Source of the DNA: Pseudomonadota bacterium
Lineage (GTDB): Bacteria > Myxococcota_A > Bradymonadia > UBA4248
DNA length: 37,576 bases
NCBI GenBank assembly: GCA_017441205.1
Contig: JAFRYG010000015.1
Coordinates: 1 to 37,576 of the forward strand
Direction: 5' to 3'
Shown: positions 25,731 through 32,887 of the stretch, in pieces
How the letters are laid out: every line of letters starts with the position of its first letter
Numbering within the stretch: the first letter of the stretch is position 1
Program-made: the position numbers and the translations under genes
The notes under the pieces: model-generated
Told to the model about the DNA's origin: nothing
What the model saw: the letters and a program-made list of their open reading frames with translations, nothing else
The model's database searches: none

Positions 25731-26339
25731 TCAGTTTATATGGCTGTCGAATTCTCCTGTGAGGTTAGTATAGGATCCAGCAGAATCATCTGCTGTCAGC
25801 ATGTTGAGGAGTGTACCGTCTGCGGTACCGCGGAGTAGAAATGCCGAATCAAAATCATCTTCGCTGAGCTTGGCTTCTGCTCTTGCCGAAAATTTATGCC
25901 CATCCTCTGATGAACCGTAAACAAACTGATAATAAGTCGAAGCCTGATCGGAACTGATGTCAAAGCCCAGGCGAAGCCATGGCTGCTCATTGGGGCCGAT
26001 GCTGAGTTTATGCTTTGTGCCCCGGGAAATACCGCCTACAACAGTAGTCGTCGCTTTTGTGCATCTGTCATAAGATTCATTGGTATTCTGACATCCCGGA
26101 TACATATATTTGAGTTTCAGAAGGCCGTTGGGATTATAAAGATGATCTTGATTGTAGTAAGTTATTGCCCCCTCTGCGATACCTTTGAGCTTGTCAATGC
26201 CATCGGTCGTCTTTGCACTATTGATATATCGGGTAACCCCAGGAACAGCAATCGACGCAAGAACTCCGATGATTGCAACGATGATCATCAGTTCAATGAG
26301 TGTAAATCCATGACGGAATGTGCTGTTTTGGCGATGCAT
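25731..26339 (-). CDS. Type IV pilin-like protein
   Basis: 202 residues with a class III signal: a short basic leader MHRQNSTFRHG, cleavage before FTLIELMIIVAIIGVLASIAVPGV, and Glu at position 5 of the mature protein. This is the N-methylation motif of type IV pilins and type II secretion pseudopilins, cut by the prepilin peptidase PilD. The body (~160 residues) has a Cys pair in YPGCQNTNESYDRCTKA, perhaps a disulfide. Myxococcota move with PilA-type pili; this could be PilA or a minor pilin. GGAGGT lies 7 nt before the ATG. No other pil genes are near. It is convergent with the transglutaminase gene at 20 nt distance with no visible terminator. Confidence 0.9.
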   Translation of the reverse strand: MHRQNSTFRHGFTLIELMIIVAIIGVLASIAVPGVTRYINSAKTTDGIDKLKGIAEGAITYYNQDHLYNPNGLLKLKYMYPGCQNTNESYDRCTKATTTVVGGISRGTKHKLSIGPNEQPWLRLGFDISSDQASTYYQFVYGSSEDGHKFSARAEAKLSEDDFDSAFLLRGTADGTLLNMLTADDSAGSYTNLTGEFDSHIN

Positions 26340-26492
26340 AATGACCTCCGCGGACAGTCAGAAAACAACCTGTATCAGCATACGGTATTTCGATGCCAAA
26401 AGCAAAAATTACTCTCAACGAATGGACTGAACGGAGGCTGAATGTGCCTGCGGCATTTGTTTACACACCGCAGGTTTGTTTGCGGTTCAGAA

Positions 26493-27017
26493 TCAGAATT
26501 CATCCCAGTGAATCCGGGCAGCATCGAATTTATCTTTCGGCATCGTTTTGCCAGCCGGATGCCCGATGGGAATCACGCAGAACGGAACAATGTGCTCAGG
26601 GAGTTTCATCAGGTCGCAGACGGCTTTGACGACCGGCATATTCGGATAAACGCCCGTCCAGACTGCCCCCAATCCCAGTGCTTCTGCGGCCAGGAGGATA
26701 TTTTCGGTAACGGCAGCGCAGTCCTGAATCCAGAATCCGGTCATGGGCTCCGGAAGGGCTTTGCTCATATCGCCGCAGATGATGATGCCAACGCCGGCAG
26801 TCTTGAGCATTTTGGCATAGGGAAGAATGTCGGCGAGTGTATCGAGACGTTCGCGATCATCGATCGCAATGAAGGTCCACGGTTGGCTGTTCATTGCCGA
26901 TGGGGCGGCCATGCCGGCACGGAGAATCGCTTCCGTTTGCGCACGATCCACTGCGGCACCGGTGAATGAACGAATGCTCTTGCGGTCGAGAATTGCCTGA
27001 ATGACTTGATTATCCAT
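26493..27017 (-). CDS. Nitroreductase-family flavoprotein
   Basis: 174 residues from the ATG at 27017, which has AAGGAG upstream; the frame extends to 27077 but without support. The motif RKSIRSFTGAAVDRAQTEAILRAGMAAPSAMNSQPW is the FMN-binding N-terminus of the NfsA/NfsB/FRP superfamily, and ALGLGAVWTGVYP the second conserved block. Such enzymes use NAD(P)H and FMN to reduce nitro compounds, quinones or flavins; the physiological substrate cannot be told. The short length is typical of the small 'NADH:FMN' nitroreductases of anaerobes. Confidence 0.9.
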   Translation of the reverse strand: MDNQVIQAILDRKSIRSFTGAAVDRAQTEAILRAGMAAPSAMNSQPWTFIAIDDRERLDTLADILPYAKMLKTAGVGIIICGDMSKALPEPMTGFWIQDCAAVTENILLAAEALGLGAVWTGVYPNMPVVKAVCDLMKLPEHIVPFCVIPIGHPAGKTMPKDKFDAARIHWDEF

Positions 27018-27077
27018 ACTAAACTCCTTGGTAAAGTGGCTCTTTATGAGCGCATAAAAGTATACCGGAATCCACAA

Positions 27078-27101
27078 AGCCTGACATCAGGTTTTTGGTC
27101 G
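27078..27101 (-). terminator. Small hairpin after the Sel1 lipoprotein gene
   Basis: CCTGA (27080-27084), CA and TCAGG (27087-27091), flanked by AAA on one side and TTTTT on the other. It lies about 40 nt past the stop of the Sel1 gene and upstream of the nitroreductase start. The 2-nt spacer means a tight loop, so efficiency is doubtful. Confidence 0.35.
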
Positions 27102-27140
27102 GTAAATGAAAGCCAATGTTTCAGTTCATACGCAATAATG

Positions 27141-29642
27141 TCACGAATTGTATGGGTAATACGTATAATATTTCATCAAATCAATTCCAAATGCAGTCTT
27201 GAGTTGTTCGCTGCCGGCAATCGCTTTGTCTGCTTCCTTCAGATATTGATCCCAGGATTTCTCTTTGGGCTGATAATCATATATTTCTTTGGCGGCATAG
27301 GGAATCTGCCTTAAAAACCAGATAAAGAACAGCATCTTTCTGTCGTAGGTATTCAGCTTTTCGGTCGTGTAAATCGCTTCCGGAACAGGCGACATGCCCT
27401 TGAGTTGGTCGTTGTAATTGACATGTCTTCCCAGATATGCGGCCATATAATAATAGGTATTTTCAATGATTTGAAGATCGGCCGAACCCTTTTGGACAAT
27501 GGTCAGAGCCGTAATGGCACGTATGGCTTTCTGAATGGATTCATCAAAAAGCGGCTGAATCGTTTCCCGGCATGATTTCGGATCTTTCGTGCAGGGGGAG
27601 AGTCCCGATTTATATACAAAAAATTCTTTCAGAGCTTTGTCCTTTTCCAGTTTGATCTGATTCTCAAGTGCAGTCTGAAGCCCGTTGATCTTCGGCTGAT
27701 TCTCGATGGCATTGATGACATGCACGAATCCATAGGGAGGCTTTTTGGGGAATATATTGCTGTTGGCGCGTTCGTACGCAGATTTGTACCATTTGAGCGA
27801 TTCTGCTTTGTCAGTCTGGGCATATATACCGGTCAATTCCATGATTTCGTCTATAATATCCGTAAAATTAATATACGTAAATTTGGATGAGGGAGAATCG
27901 TTTTCGCTGATTCCTTTCAAATAGTATTCAATGGCCTTTTTATCGTCCTTTGGCACCAGCTTGCCTTCTTTATATATTCTTCCAAGTGCAAATAATGCGT
28001 TCTTACTTCCATGTTCTACTTTTTTTTCGATCCAGTAGATCGTTTTATCGTTGTTCTTTTGGGATGCAGCTCTGTTGGCAAGCATATCTGCCATATCAAT
28101 AGCTCTGGAATGATTCCCGGCTTTGGAATACCATTCATAGGCTTTTTCCAGATCTTCCGGCATGCCGATCTTTTCGCCGATATGCACGGGATAATCAATT
28201 TCATAATAGATATCTCCAAGCATATTCATGGCATTAAGATTCGAATGTGATGCTGCAGATTGGTAAAGCTCAAATGCTCTCCGCGCATTCCGGGCATTTT
28301 CTGTGTTGCTGCAATCGCTTCCCTCGCAGTCGTCATCATATTCACTCAATCCATTGTGAATTAGGGATGCCCTTGTAAATTCCAAATAGCCTCGATCGGA
28401 TTCGGAAAATGATGCTGTCGGAACCGATTCCAGCAGCTCAATCGCTTTGTTGCGGCGAGTGGCGTATGAGGAATCATCGTTGCCCTTGCAGCCGCTCTGG
28501 GTGAGCGTCTGTGCTCGAAGTATCGCGGCATGTAGATAGTGGTTGCTTTCGGTCTGCTTGTCGAGCCACTTAGCCGCAAGCTGATAATCGACGGAGTAGG
28601 GAAGCGACTCATCTGCTCTCGTTTCTATCTCGTATTCTTTCCGCCTTTGGATTTCATCTTCGTCTGGCTCTTCGTCATCCAGTCCTTCGCCGCCGCCACA
28701 GTCATCATATTCCTCATGTCCCAGGTTTGTCTTGTCGTAATCGAACATACAAACCTGATCAAATCTGCCTGCATTTTCTTCAGAAATGAGCTGCCCCCAT
28801 GCATGGTAATCATACATCTTATGGTATTGTTCGTACAGTGTATTATTCTGTTCGACGTCGATACCATCCAGGTATTTGAGCGCAAGAACAAACGACGCAT
28901 CAGCATTATCCTGGTCGGCAGCTTTTTTGAACCATTCGAGAGCCTTCTCTTTGTCCACTTCGGTCCCAATGCCCATTTCATACATCATTCCGACATAATA
29001 CTGAGCCGTCGGCAGATCGTGGATCGCAGCTCGCCCAATCAATTCCTGGCCTTTTTCCTTGTCCTGCGCAACACCGGCTCCATTGTAATATAATATTCCC
29101 AGTACAAATTCGGAATTGCGAAGTCCTCGTTTCGCCGCTTCTTCGAGCCAGTTTATGGCTTTGGAATAATCTTTATTCTTGTCATGGGCAGCAATGACAT
29201 ATTCGAGCGTCGGATGCTGCGTGAGTTCCGCGAGATAGCATCCAGAATCAATGGATTCGCCAAGCCACCGGTACATTTCGTGTTTCATGTCGACGGCATC
29301 GTCGGATTGTTTGCCGTTTTTGATATGCTCTACACTGCTGAGGTTTTCCCGGTACATCATGCTCAGCACGAACTGTGCTTCGGGGTCTTCATTATTGGCC
29401 GCGTCAATCCAGGGTTCGGGCGACGGCATCGGTGCTGTAGTGGCAGTAAAATGTGCCGCCCGGGTCATAAAGGATGCCGACTGCGCAGAACCTGATTCGT
29501 TTTCTTGCGGTTTGTCCGGGTTGGCTGCTGCATCCTGTGTCGGTGACTGAATTTCTCCGTTTTGGGGTGCGGCACAGCCATGGATCGACAGAGCAATAAG
29601 TCCAGCGATGATAAAATATTGCAGAGTTTTTTTTGCCATCAT
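27141..29642 (-). CDS. Sel1-repeat lipoprotein
   Basis: 833 residues. Signal peptide with lipobox SIHGC (Cys23), then a Gln/Asn/Pro/Ser-rich linker. Sel1-like helical repeats (TPR relatives, ~36 residues) are clearest at ~155-270: AINWLEEAAKRGLRNSEFVLGILYYNGAGVAQD, AQYYVGMMYEMGIGTEVDKEKALEWFKKAADQDNADASFVLAL; further units follow at ~450-600 (LNAMNMLGDIYYE, KAYEWYSKAGNHSRA, NALFALGRIYKEGKL). An acidic stretch with YDDCGGGEGLDDEEPDEDE interrupts the array. Sel1 proteins act as scaffolds for protein complexes; an extracytoplasmic lipidated one may organise an envelope or secretion complex. An ATG two in tandem begins the gene; the SD is weak. Confidence 0.85.
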   Translation of the reverse strand: MMAKKTLQYFIIAGLIALSIHGCAAPQNGEIQSPTQDAAANPDKPQENESGSAQSASFMTRAAHFTATTAPMPSPEPWIDAANNEDPEAQFVLSMMYRENLSSVEHIKNGKQSDDAVDMKHEMYRWLGESIDSGCYLAELTQHPTLEYVIAAHDKNKDYSKAINWLEEAAKRGLRNSEFVLGILYYNGAGVAQDKEKGQELIGRAAIHDLPTAQYYVGMMYEMGIGTEVDKEKALEWFKKAADQDNADASFVLALKYLDGIDVEQNNTLYEQYHKMYDYHAWGQLISEENAGRFDQVCMFDYDKTNLGHEEYDDCGGGEGLDDEEPDEDEIQRRKEYEIETRADESLPYSVDYQLAAKWLDKQTESNHYLHAAILRAQTLTQSGCKGNDDSSYATRRNKAIELLESVPTASFSESDRGYLEFTRASLIHNGLSEYDDDCEGSDCSNTENARNARRAFELYQSAASHSNLNAMNMLGDIYYEIDYPVHIGEKIGMPEDLEKAYEWYSKAGNHSRAIDMADMLANRAASQKNNDKTIYWIEKKVEHGSKNALFALGRIYKEGKLVPKDDKKAIEYYLKGISENDSPSSKFTYINFTDIIDEIMELTGIYAQTDKAESLKWYKSAYERANSNIFPKKPPYGFVHVINAIENQPKINGLQTALENQIKLEKDKALKEFFVYKSGLSPCTKDPKSCRETIQPLFDESIQKAIRAITALTIVQKGSADLQIIENTYYYMAAYLGRHVNYNDQLKGMSPVPEAIYTTEKLNTYDRKMLFFIWFLRQIPYAAKEIYDYQPKEKSWDQYLKEADKAIAGSEQLKTAFGIDLMKYYTYYPYNS

Positions 29643-29666
29643 GCGTATCCGTCTTTTGAGGTGAAT

Positions 29667-29693
29667 GAGCAGGTAAACTGATTTCGCCTGCTC
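29667..29693 (-). promoter_or_regulatory. Leader hairpin of the Sel1 lipoprotein gene
   Basis: GAGCAGG (29667-29673) pairs with CCTGCTC (29687-29693), 13-nt loop, between the -10 block at 29696-29701 and the ATG. It would form at the very 5' end of the mRNA. Confidence 0.4.
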
Positions 29694-29695
29694 GG

Positions 29696-29704
29696 ATTAT
29701 ATAC
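29696..29704 (-). promoter_or_regulatory. Promoter-like -10 block before the Sel1 gene
   Basis: On the minus strand GGTATATAATCCG contains TATAAT (29701-29696). As at 14501-14514 there is no recognisable -35 at the usual distance. Confidence 0.45.
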
Positions 29705-29734
29705 CCAATTTGACGGTGGCATGAAATTGAATGT

Positions 29735-29986
29735 TTAGACCGAAGATACGGGCAGGGGGACAGACGGCACAAGACGAGCCGATTCGTCCAGCTCATAGTG
29801 ATGCCATGGCTCATATACTTGGTCTGAAGAGTCTGTTTCACCATCCGCAAACCTGCTGACATTCGCACTAAAAATGTGAGCATCGTTAGATGCGAACAAA
29901 TCCGTTTTAAAAAAGAAAGGCGGCTGAGCAGTAACCTCGTGCGAATGATGTACGTAGCACGATATTGACTTACATGCTTGTTTTTT
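29735..29986 (-). pseudogene. Open, coding-like stretch without start: possible gene remnant
   Basis: Between a TAG at 29989-29987 and a TAA at 29737-29735, 83 codons stay open on the minus strand with gene-like composition: KTDLFASNDAHIFSANV, RFADGETDSSDQVYEPWHHYELDESAR. There is no ATG or good GTG/TTG start and no SD. It may be the tail of a lost gene. I do not recognise the family. The plus-strand promoter of the next lipoprotein gene overlaps its upstream end. Confidence 0.25.
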
Positions 29987-29993
29987 CTATAAT
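29965..29993 (+). promoter_or_regulatory. Sigma70-like promoter of the first C39-like lipoprotein
   Basis: TTGACT (29965-29970), 17-nt spacer, TATAAT (29988-29993). Both boxes are near perfect. The start of transcription would lie near 30000, leaving a leader of about 130 nt before the ATG at 30132. Apart from this promoter, the possible gene remnant and the Sel1 leader elements, the 29643-30131 gap shows nothing else. Confidence 0.75.
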
Positions 29994-30131
29994 TTCAAAG
30001 GTTTTTGGCTCAATACAGCTATATGCCTATATTCCTAAAAAAGAGTTGATTCCGCTCAAAAAATCATTCAGGTATGCTTTTTAAGCATAATCATCAACAG
30101 ATTCACTTAACATGCGAACAAGGATAATGTA

Positions 30132-32726
30132 ATGAAGTGTTTAAATTACAGTGTAGGGGGGAGGGGGTTCATCCCATACATTAAAAATTTTGAGTGGTTG
30201 GCAATCTTTGCATTCACATTGACATCCGCCTGTTCGCTCGAGTCTGTAGATTGCGGCAATGGTGTATTGGACGACGACGAAATTTGCGATGCAGAAAAAA
30301 TGAGCTACGAAGCCGCATGCCCAAATGGTATGCTTCTCCCAGAAGGTGCCAGCCTGAGCTGTAACGCAAAATGCACGTTAAATACCGACGCCTGTGTTCC
30401 AGCCCAGTCAACAGACACTCCGTGCGGTAACGGCGTCCTGGACCCAGACGAAGTCTGCGATGCAGAAAAAATGAAATTTGGAGCTGCATGCCCCACAGGC
30501 ATGCATCTGCCGGAAAATACCAGGCTAAGCTGCAATGCGGATTGCACCCTGAACACGAATGCATGCGTACCCGACGAGCCTGCTGTTTCACAAGAATCAT
30601 GCGGCAACGGAATTCTGGATGATGGCGAAATCTGCGACGGCGAAAAATTCTCTAAAGATGCCAAATGTCAGAAAGGATCGCATTTGCCTGAAGGTGCCCG
30701 TCTGATCTGCAATGCGGATTGCTCCCTAAATACGGATGCCTGTGTGAAGGACGATGAACCAATCGTCGAACCACCCAAAACGTGCGGCAATGACCGCCTG
30801 GATGAAGGTGAAGAATGCGACGGTAGTATCATCTCCCAAACGGCATCCTGTCCAAAAGGCATGCATCTTCCCGATGGTAAATCATTTGCTTGCCATGAGA
30901 ATTGCACACTCGATACGAGTGCCTGCGAGATAACGATCTCTACAACCATTCCCCAGGGACGCGTCGTACCCAACAAAGAATATGCTGCCGATTTGACAGA
31001 AATTCCACTTCACCGTACCCCGCAGCACGTTTTCCCAAATAAGGATCTGTACGCTGATCGCGAAGATGAACCGTCACAAATCGTCATCAATGTTCCCAAG
31101 GACACTGTACTTGATATCATTGGTTCTGTCGGTTCCAAATGGCTCGTCAAGTATAATGGTGAGGAAGGTTATATCCATTCGATGCATGTTCAGCGCGTGA
31201 ATGATCTCGAGATTCCCAGGTTGGATTATTCGTCCCCTTCTACGAGCAACTATTATCAAAAAGATGACAATAATAGTGTTTCCGCTGCCATTGCAGATGC
31301 CTTGTCATTCAAAGGTTCATCCATAACTCCGGACGTCATCGCAAATAAAGTTGGAACCTATTTAGGTAAATCCGCCGATTATATCTGTCAGCTGGTCAAA
31401 AAAGAATATCAACTCAAATGCGAATATCTGGATAATAAAAAAGGAATGAATGGCGGCGGCAATACGACAAACGATGCTGCAACCCGCAGCAAGGCCAAAG
31501 CCAAAATGCAGGAAGCCTTTAAAAAAGGCTGGTACGTCGTTGCCGAAGAAGGATGCGGCGAATCCTCCTACTGGGGAAACAAACGGACAATTCTGGTCTA
31601 TGGCTATGATGAAAAAAATGACAGAATCTATGTCGATGATCCCCAAAATCGCCATTACATGCAAGAAAAAGGCATGGAGTCTTTCCTGGACTGCAACCAT
31701 ACCATGTCGATAATCACAGATACGTGTGTTCCAAAAACATGCAAGGATCTCAGTTCGGCATGCGGCAATAATATAGATGATGGCTGCGGCGGTAAACTCA
31801 ACTGCCCATGTACTGCTACCGGTACGGTTATCAAACCACCCAAAACCGATTCCGTAATCTGCCGTCGTTCGCCACAAAATCGAAATCTAATCAATGATTG
31901 GGGGGATCTGGTCAATAATGAACATTATGGTACAGGTGGAAAAGAAGAACGTCAAATCGTAAAATTAACCTACCCAGGTGATACATTCGAGTTGTTGGCA
32001 AAAATTGAAAATCCCCATAATAAGTTGAAGGATAATCAAATTTGGTACCAGGTAAAAGTAAAAATTGATAACCGTGATGAATATTGTTTTTTACCAGCTA
32101 ACTTTTTAGATGTAAAAACAAACGGTATGGACATTCCGGATTTTAAATGGTCTTCCGGAAGTACTAACAATTATATGCAGCAAGATAGCCAGTGGTCTGG
32201 TATAGAATTTTTTCATGATCCTGAAATGAAATTTGTCGGTGGAGATGGTTGTGGCATGTCTTCTTTGGCCAATGCGATATCAGCCCTAACGGGTAATAAT
32301 GATGTTAATCCGGGAGTTACCGCACAAAAGTATACAAATTACCGAAATTCTGTAACAAATGCCTATGATAGATTCTGTGCTGTTGCCACTGAATATGGTC
32401 TTGCATGTAATGCTGTCAATGTCGAATGCGGAAATGCAGGAACTCAGAACAACCCTCACTACCCACAATGTAATGGAAAATTAAATCAAGTACATAAAGA
32501 CGAGAAAAAACTCTTAAAAGAAACTTTTCAAAAAGGTGGTTTTGTCCTTGCTTTACAATTTGGAATCTATTGGACTGAACATGGGCATTGGATAACCGTT
32601 TATGGTTATGATGAAGCACGCGATATTATTTATGCTGACGACTCGATGAATAGGAAATATATGCAGCAAGGAGTTGAAAACTTTCTGAATACTTGCAATT
32701 ATATGATTGCAATTACACCCAAATAG
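30132..32726 (+). CDS. Cys-rich lipoprotein with two SH3-like and two C39-like domains
   Basis: 864 residues. Signal region ending in TLTSAC (lipid Cys34). Four myxobacterial disulfide repeats of ~58 residues begin at Cys41, 98, 157 and 218 (CGNGVLDDDEICD type). Then come two tandem copies of an SH3-like beta domain plus a papain-fold, C39-like domain. Copy 1 (~285-530) lacks the Cys loop and has Arg485 where the catalytic His belongs. Copy 2 (~570-864) keeps Gln684, Cys707 in GDGCGMSSLAN, His819 in GHWITVYGYD and Asp836/837, so it could be an active cysteine peptidase. A linker CVPKTCKDLSSACGNNIDDGCGGKLNC joins them. SD AAGGAT precedes the ATG. A G6-A-G5 tract lies at codons 9-12. The part from ~31880 on is visibly richer in A+T than the first half. 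Partner gene follows at 32888. Confidence 0.8.
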   Translation: MKCLNYSVGGRGFIPYIKNFEWLAIFAFTLTSACSLESVDCGNGVLDDDEICDAEKMSYEAACPNGMLLPEGASLSCNAKCTLNTDACVPAQSTDTPCGNGVLDPDEVCDAEKMKFGAACPTGMHLPENTRLSCNADCTLNTNACVPDEPAVSQESCGNGILDDGEICDGEKFSKDAKCQKGSHLPEGARLICNADCSLNTDACVKDDEPIVEPPKTCGNDRLDEGEECDGSIISQTASCPKGMHLPDGKSFACHENCTLDTSACEITISTTIPQGRVVPNKEYAADLTEIPLHRTPQHVFPNKDLYADREDEPSQIVINVPKDTVLDIIGSVGSKWLVKYNGEEGYIHSMHVQRVNDLEIPRLDYSSPSTSNYYQKDDNNSVSAAIADALSFKGSSITPDVIANKVGTYLGKSADYICQLVKKEYQLKCEYLDNKKGMNGGGNTTNDAATRSKAKAKMQEAFKKGWYVVAEEGCGESSYWGNKRTILVYGYDEKNDRIYVDDPQNRHYMQEKGMESFLDCNHTMSIITDTCVPKTCKDLSSACGNNIDDGCGGKLNCPCTATGTVIKPPKTDSVICRRSPQNRNLINDWGDLVNNEHYGTGGKEERQIVKLTYPGDTFELLAKIENPHNKLKDNQIWYQVKVKIDNRDEYCFLPANFLDVKTNGMDIPDFKWSSGSTNNYMQQDSQWSGIEFFHDPEMKFVGGDGCGMSSLANAISALTGNNDVNPGVTAQKYTNYRNSVTNAYDRFCAVATEYGLACNAVNVECGNAGTQNNPHYPQCNGKLNQVHKDEKKLLKETFQKGGFVLALQFGIYWTEHGHWITVYGYDEARDIIYADDSMNRKYMQQGVENFLNTCNYMIAITPK
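30156..30167 (+). repeat. Interrupted poly-G tract in the lipoprotein signal region
   Basis: G6-A-G5 inside codons 9-12. Length change by slippage would put the whole protein out of frame. It is the longest G run in any coding region I noticed in the window. Confidence 0.7.
30621..30705 (+). repeat. 85-nt identical segment shared with 33200-33284
   Basis: The third disulfide repeat of the first lipoprotein gene and the second repeat of the second gene are identical over 85 nt (30621-30705 and 33200-33284), including synonymous positions, while neighbouring repeats differ. This points to recent duplication or gene conversion. Confidence 0.9.
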
Positions 32727-32757
32727 CAATCATACTTTGATATTGTTCATTTGTTCC

Positions 32758-32789
32758 CGCATGCTTTTGCCTCTGGCAATGCGCATGCG
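32758..32789 (-). repeat. Bulged-G hairpin element E6
   Basis: Read on the minus strand: arm CGCATGC, unpaired G (32782), inner CATTGCC, loop AGA, GGCAAAA and arm GCATGCG. Apart from the arm and loop it repeats the plan of E2, including the imperfect pairs next to the bulge. It starts 31 nt after the stop of the first C39-like lipoprotein. Confidence 0.75.
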
Positions 32790-32794
32790 GCCTC

Positions 32795-32823
32795 GGGCTA
32801 TTGGCCTATCGGCCAATACGCCC
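32795..32823 (-). repeat. Bulged-G hairpin element E7
   Basis: Read on the minus strand: arm GGGC, unpaired G (32819), inner TATTGGCC, loop GATA, GGCCAATA and arm GCCC. Its 3' part on the plus strand, CAATACGC (32814-32821), can also pair with GCGTATTG (32831-32838), so two alternative hairpins are possible. Confidence 0.75.
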
Positions 32824-32887
32824 TCGCAAAGCGTATTGTTACAATCTGAAAATGCCGGTCAATTATATCAGCATAAAGGAAGACTTT

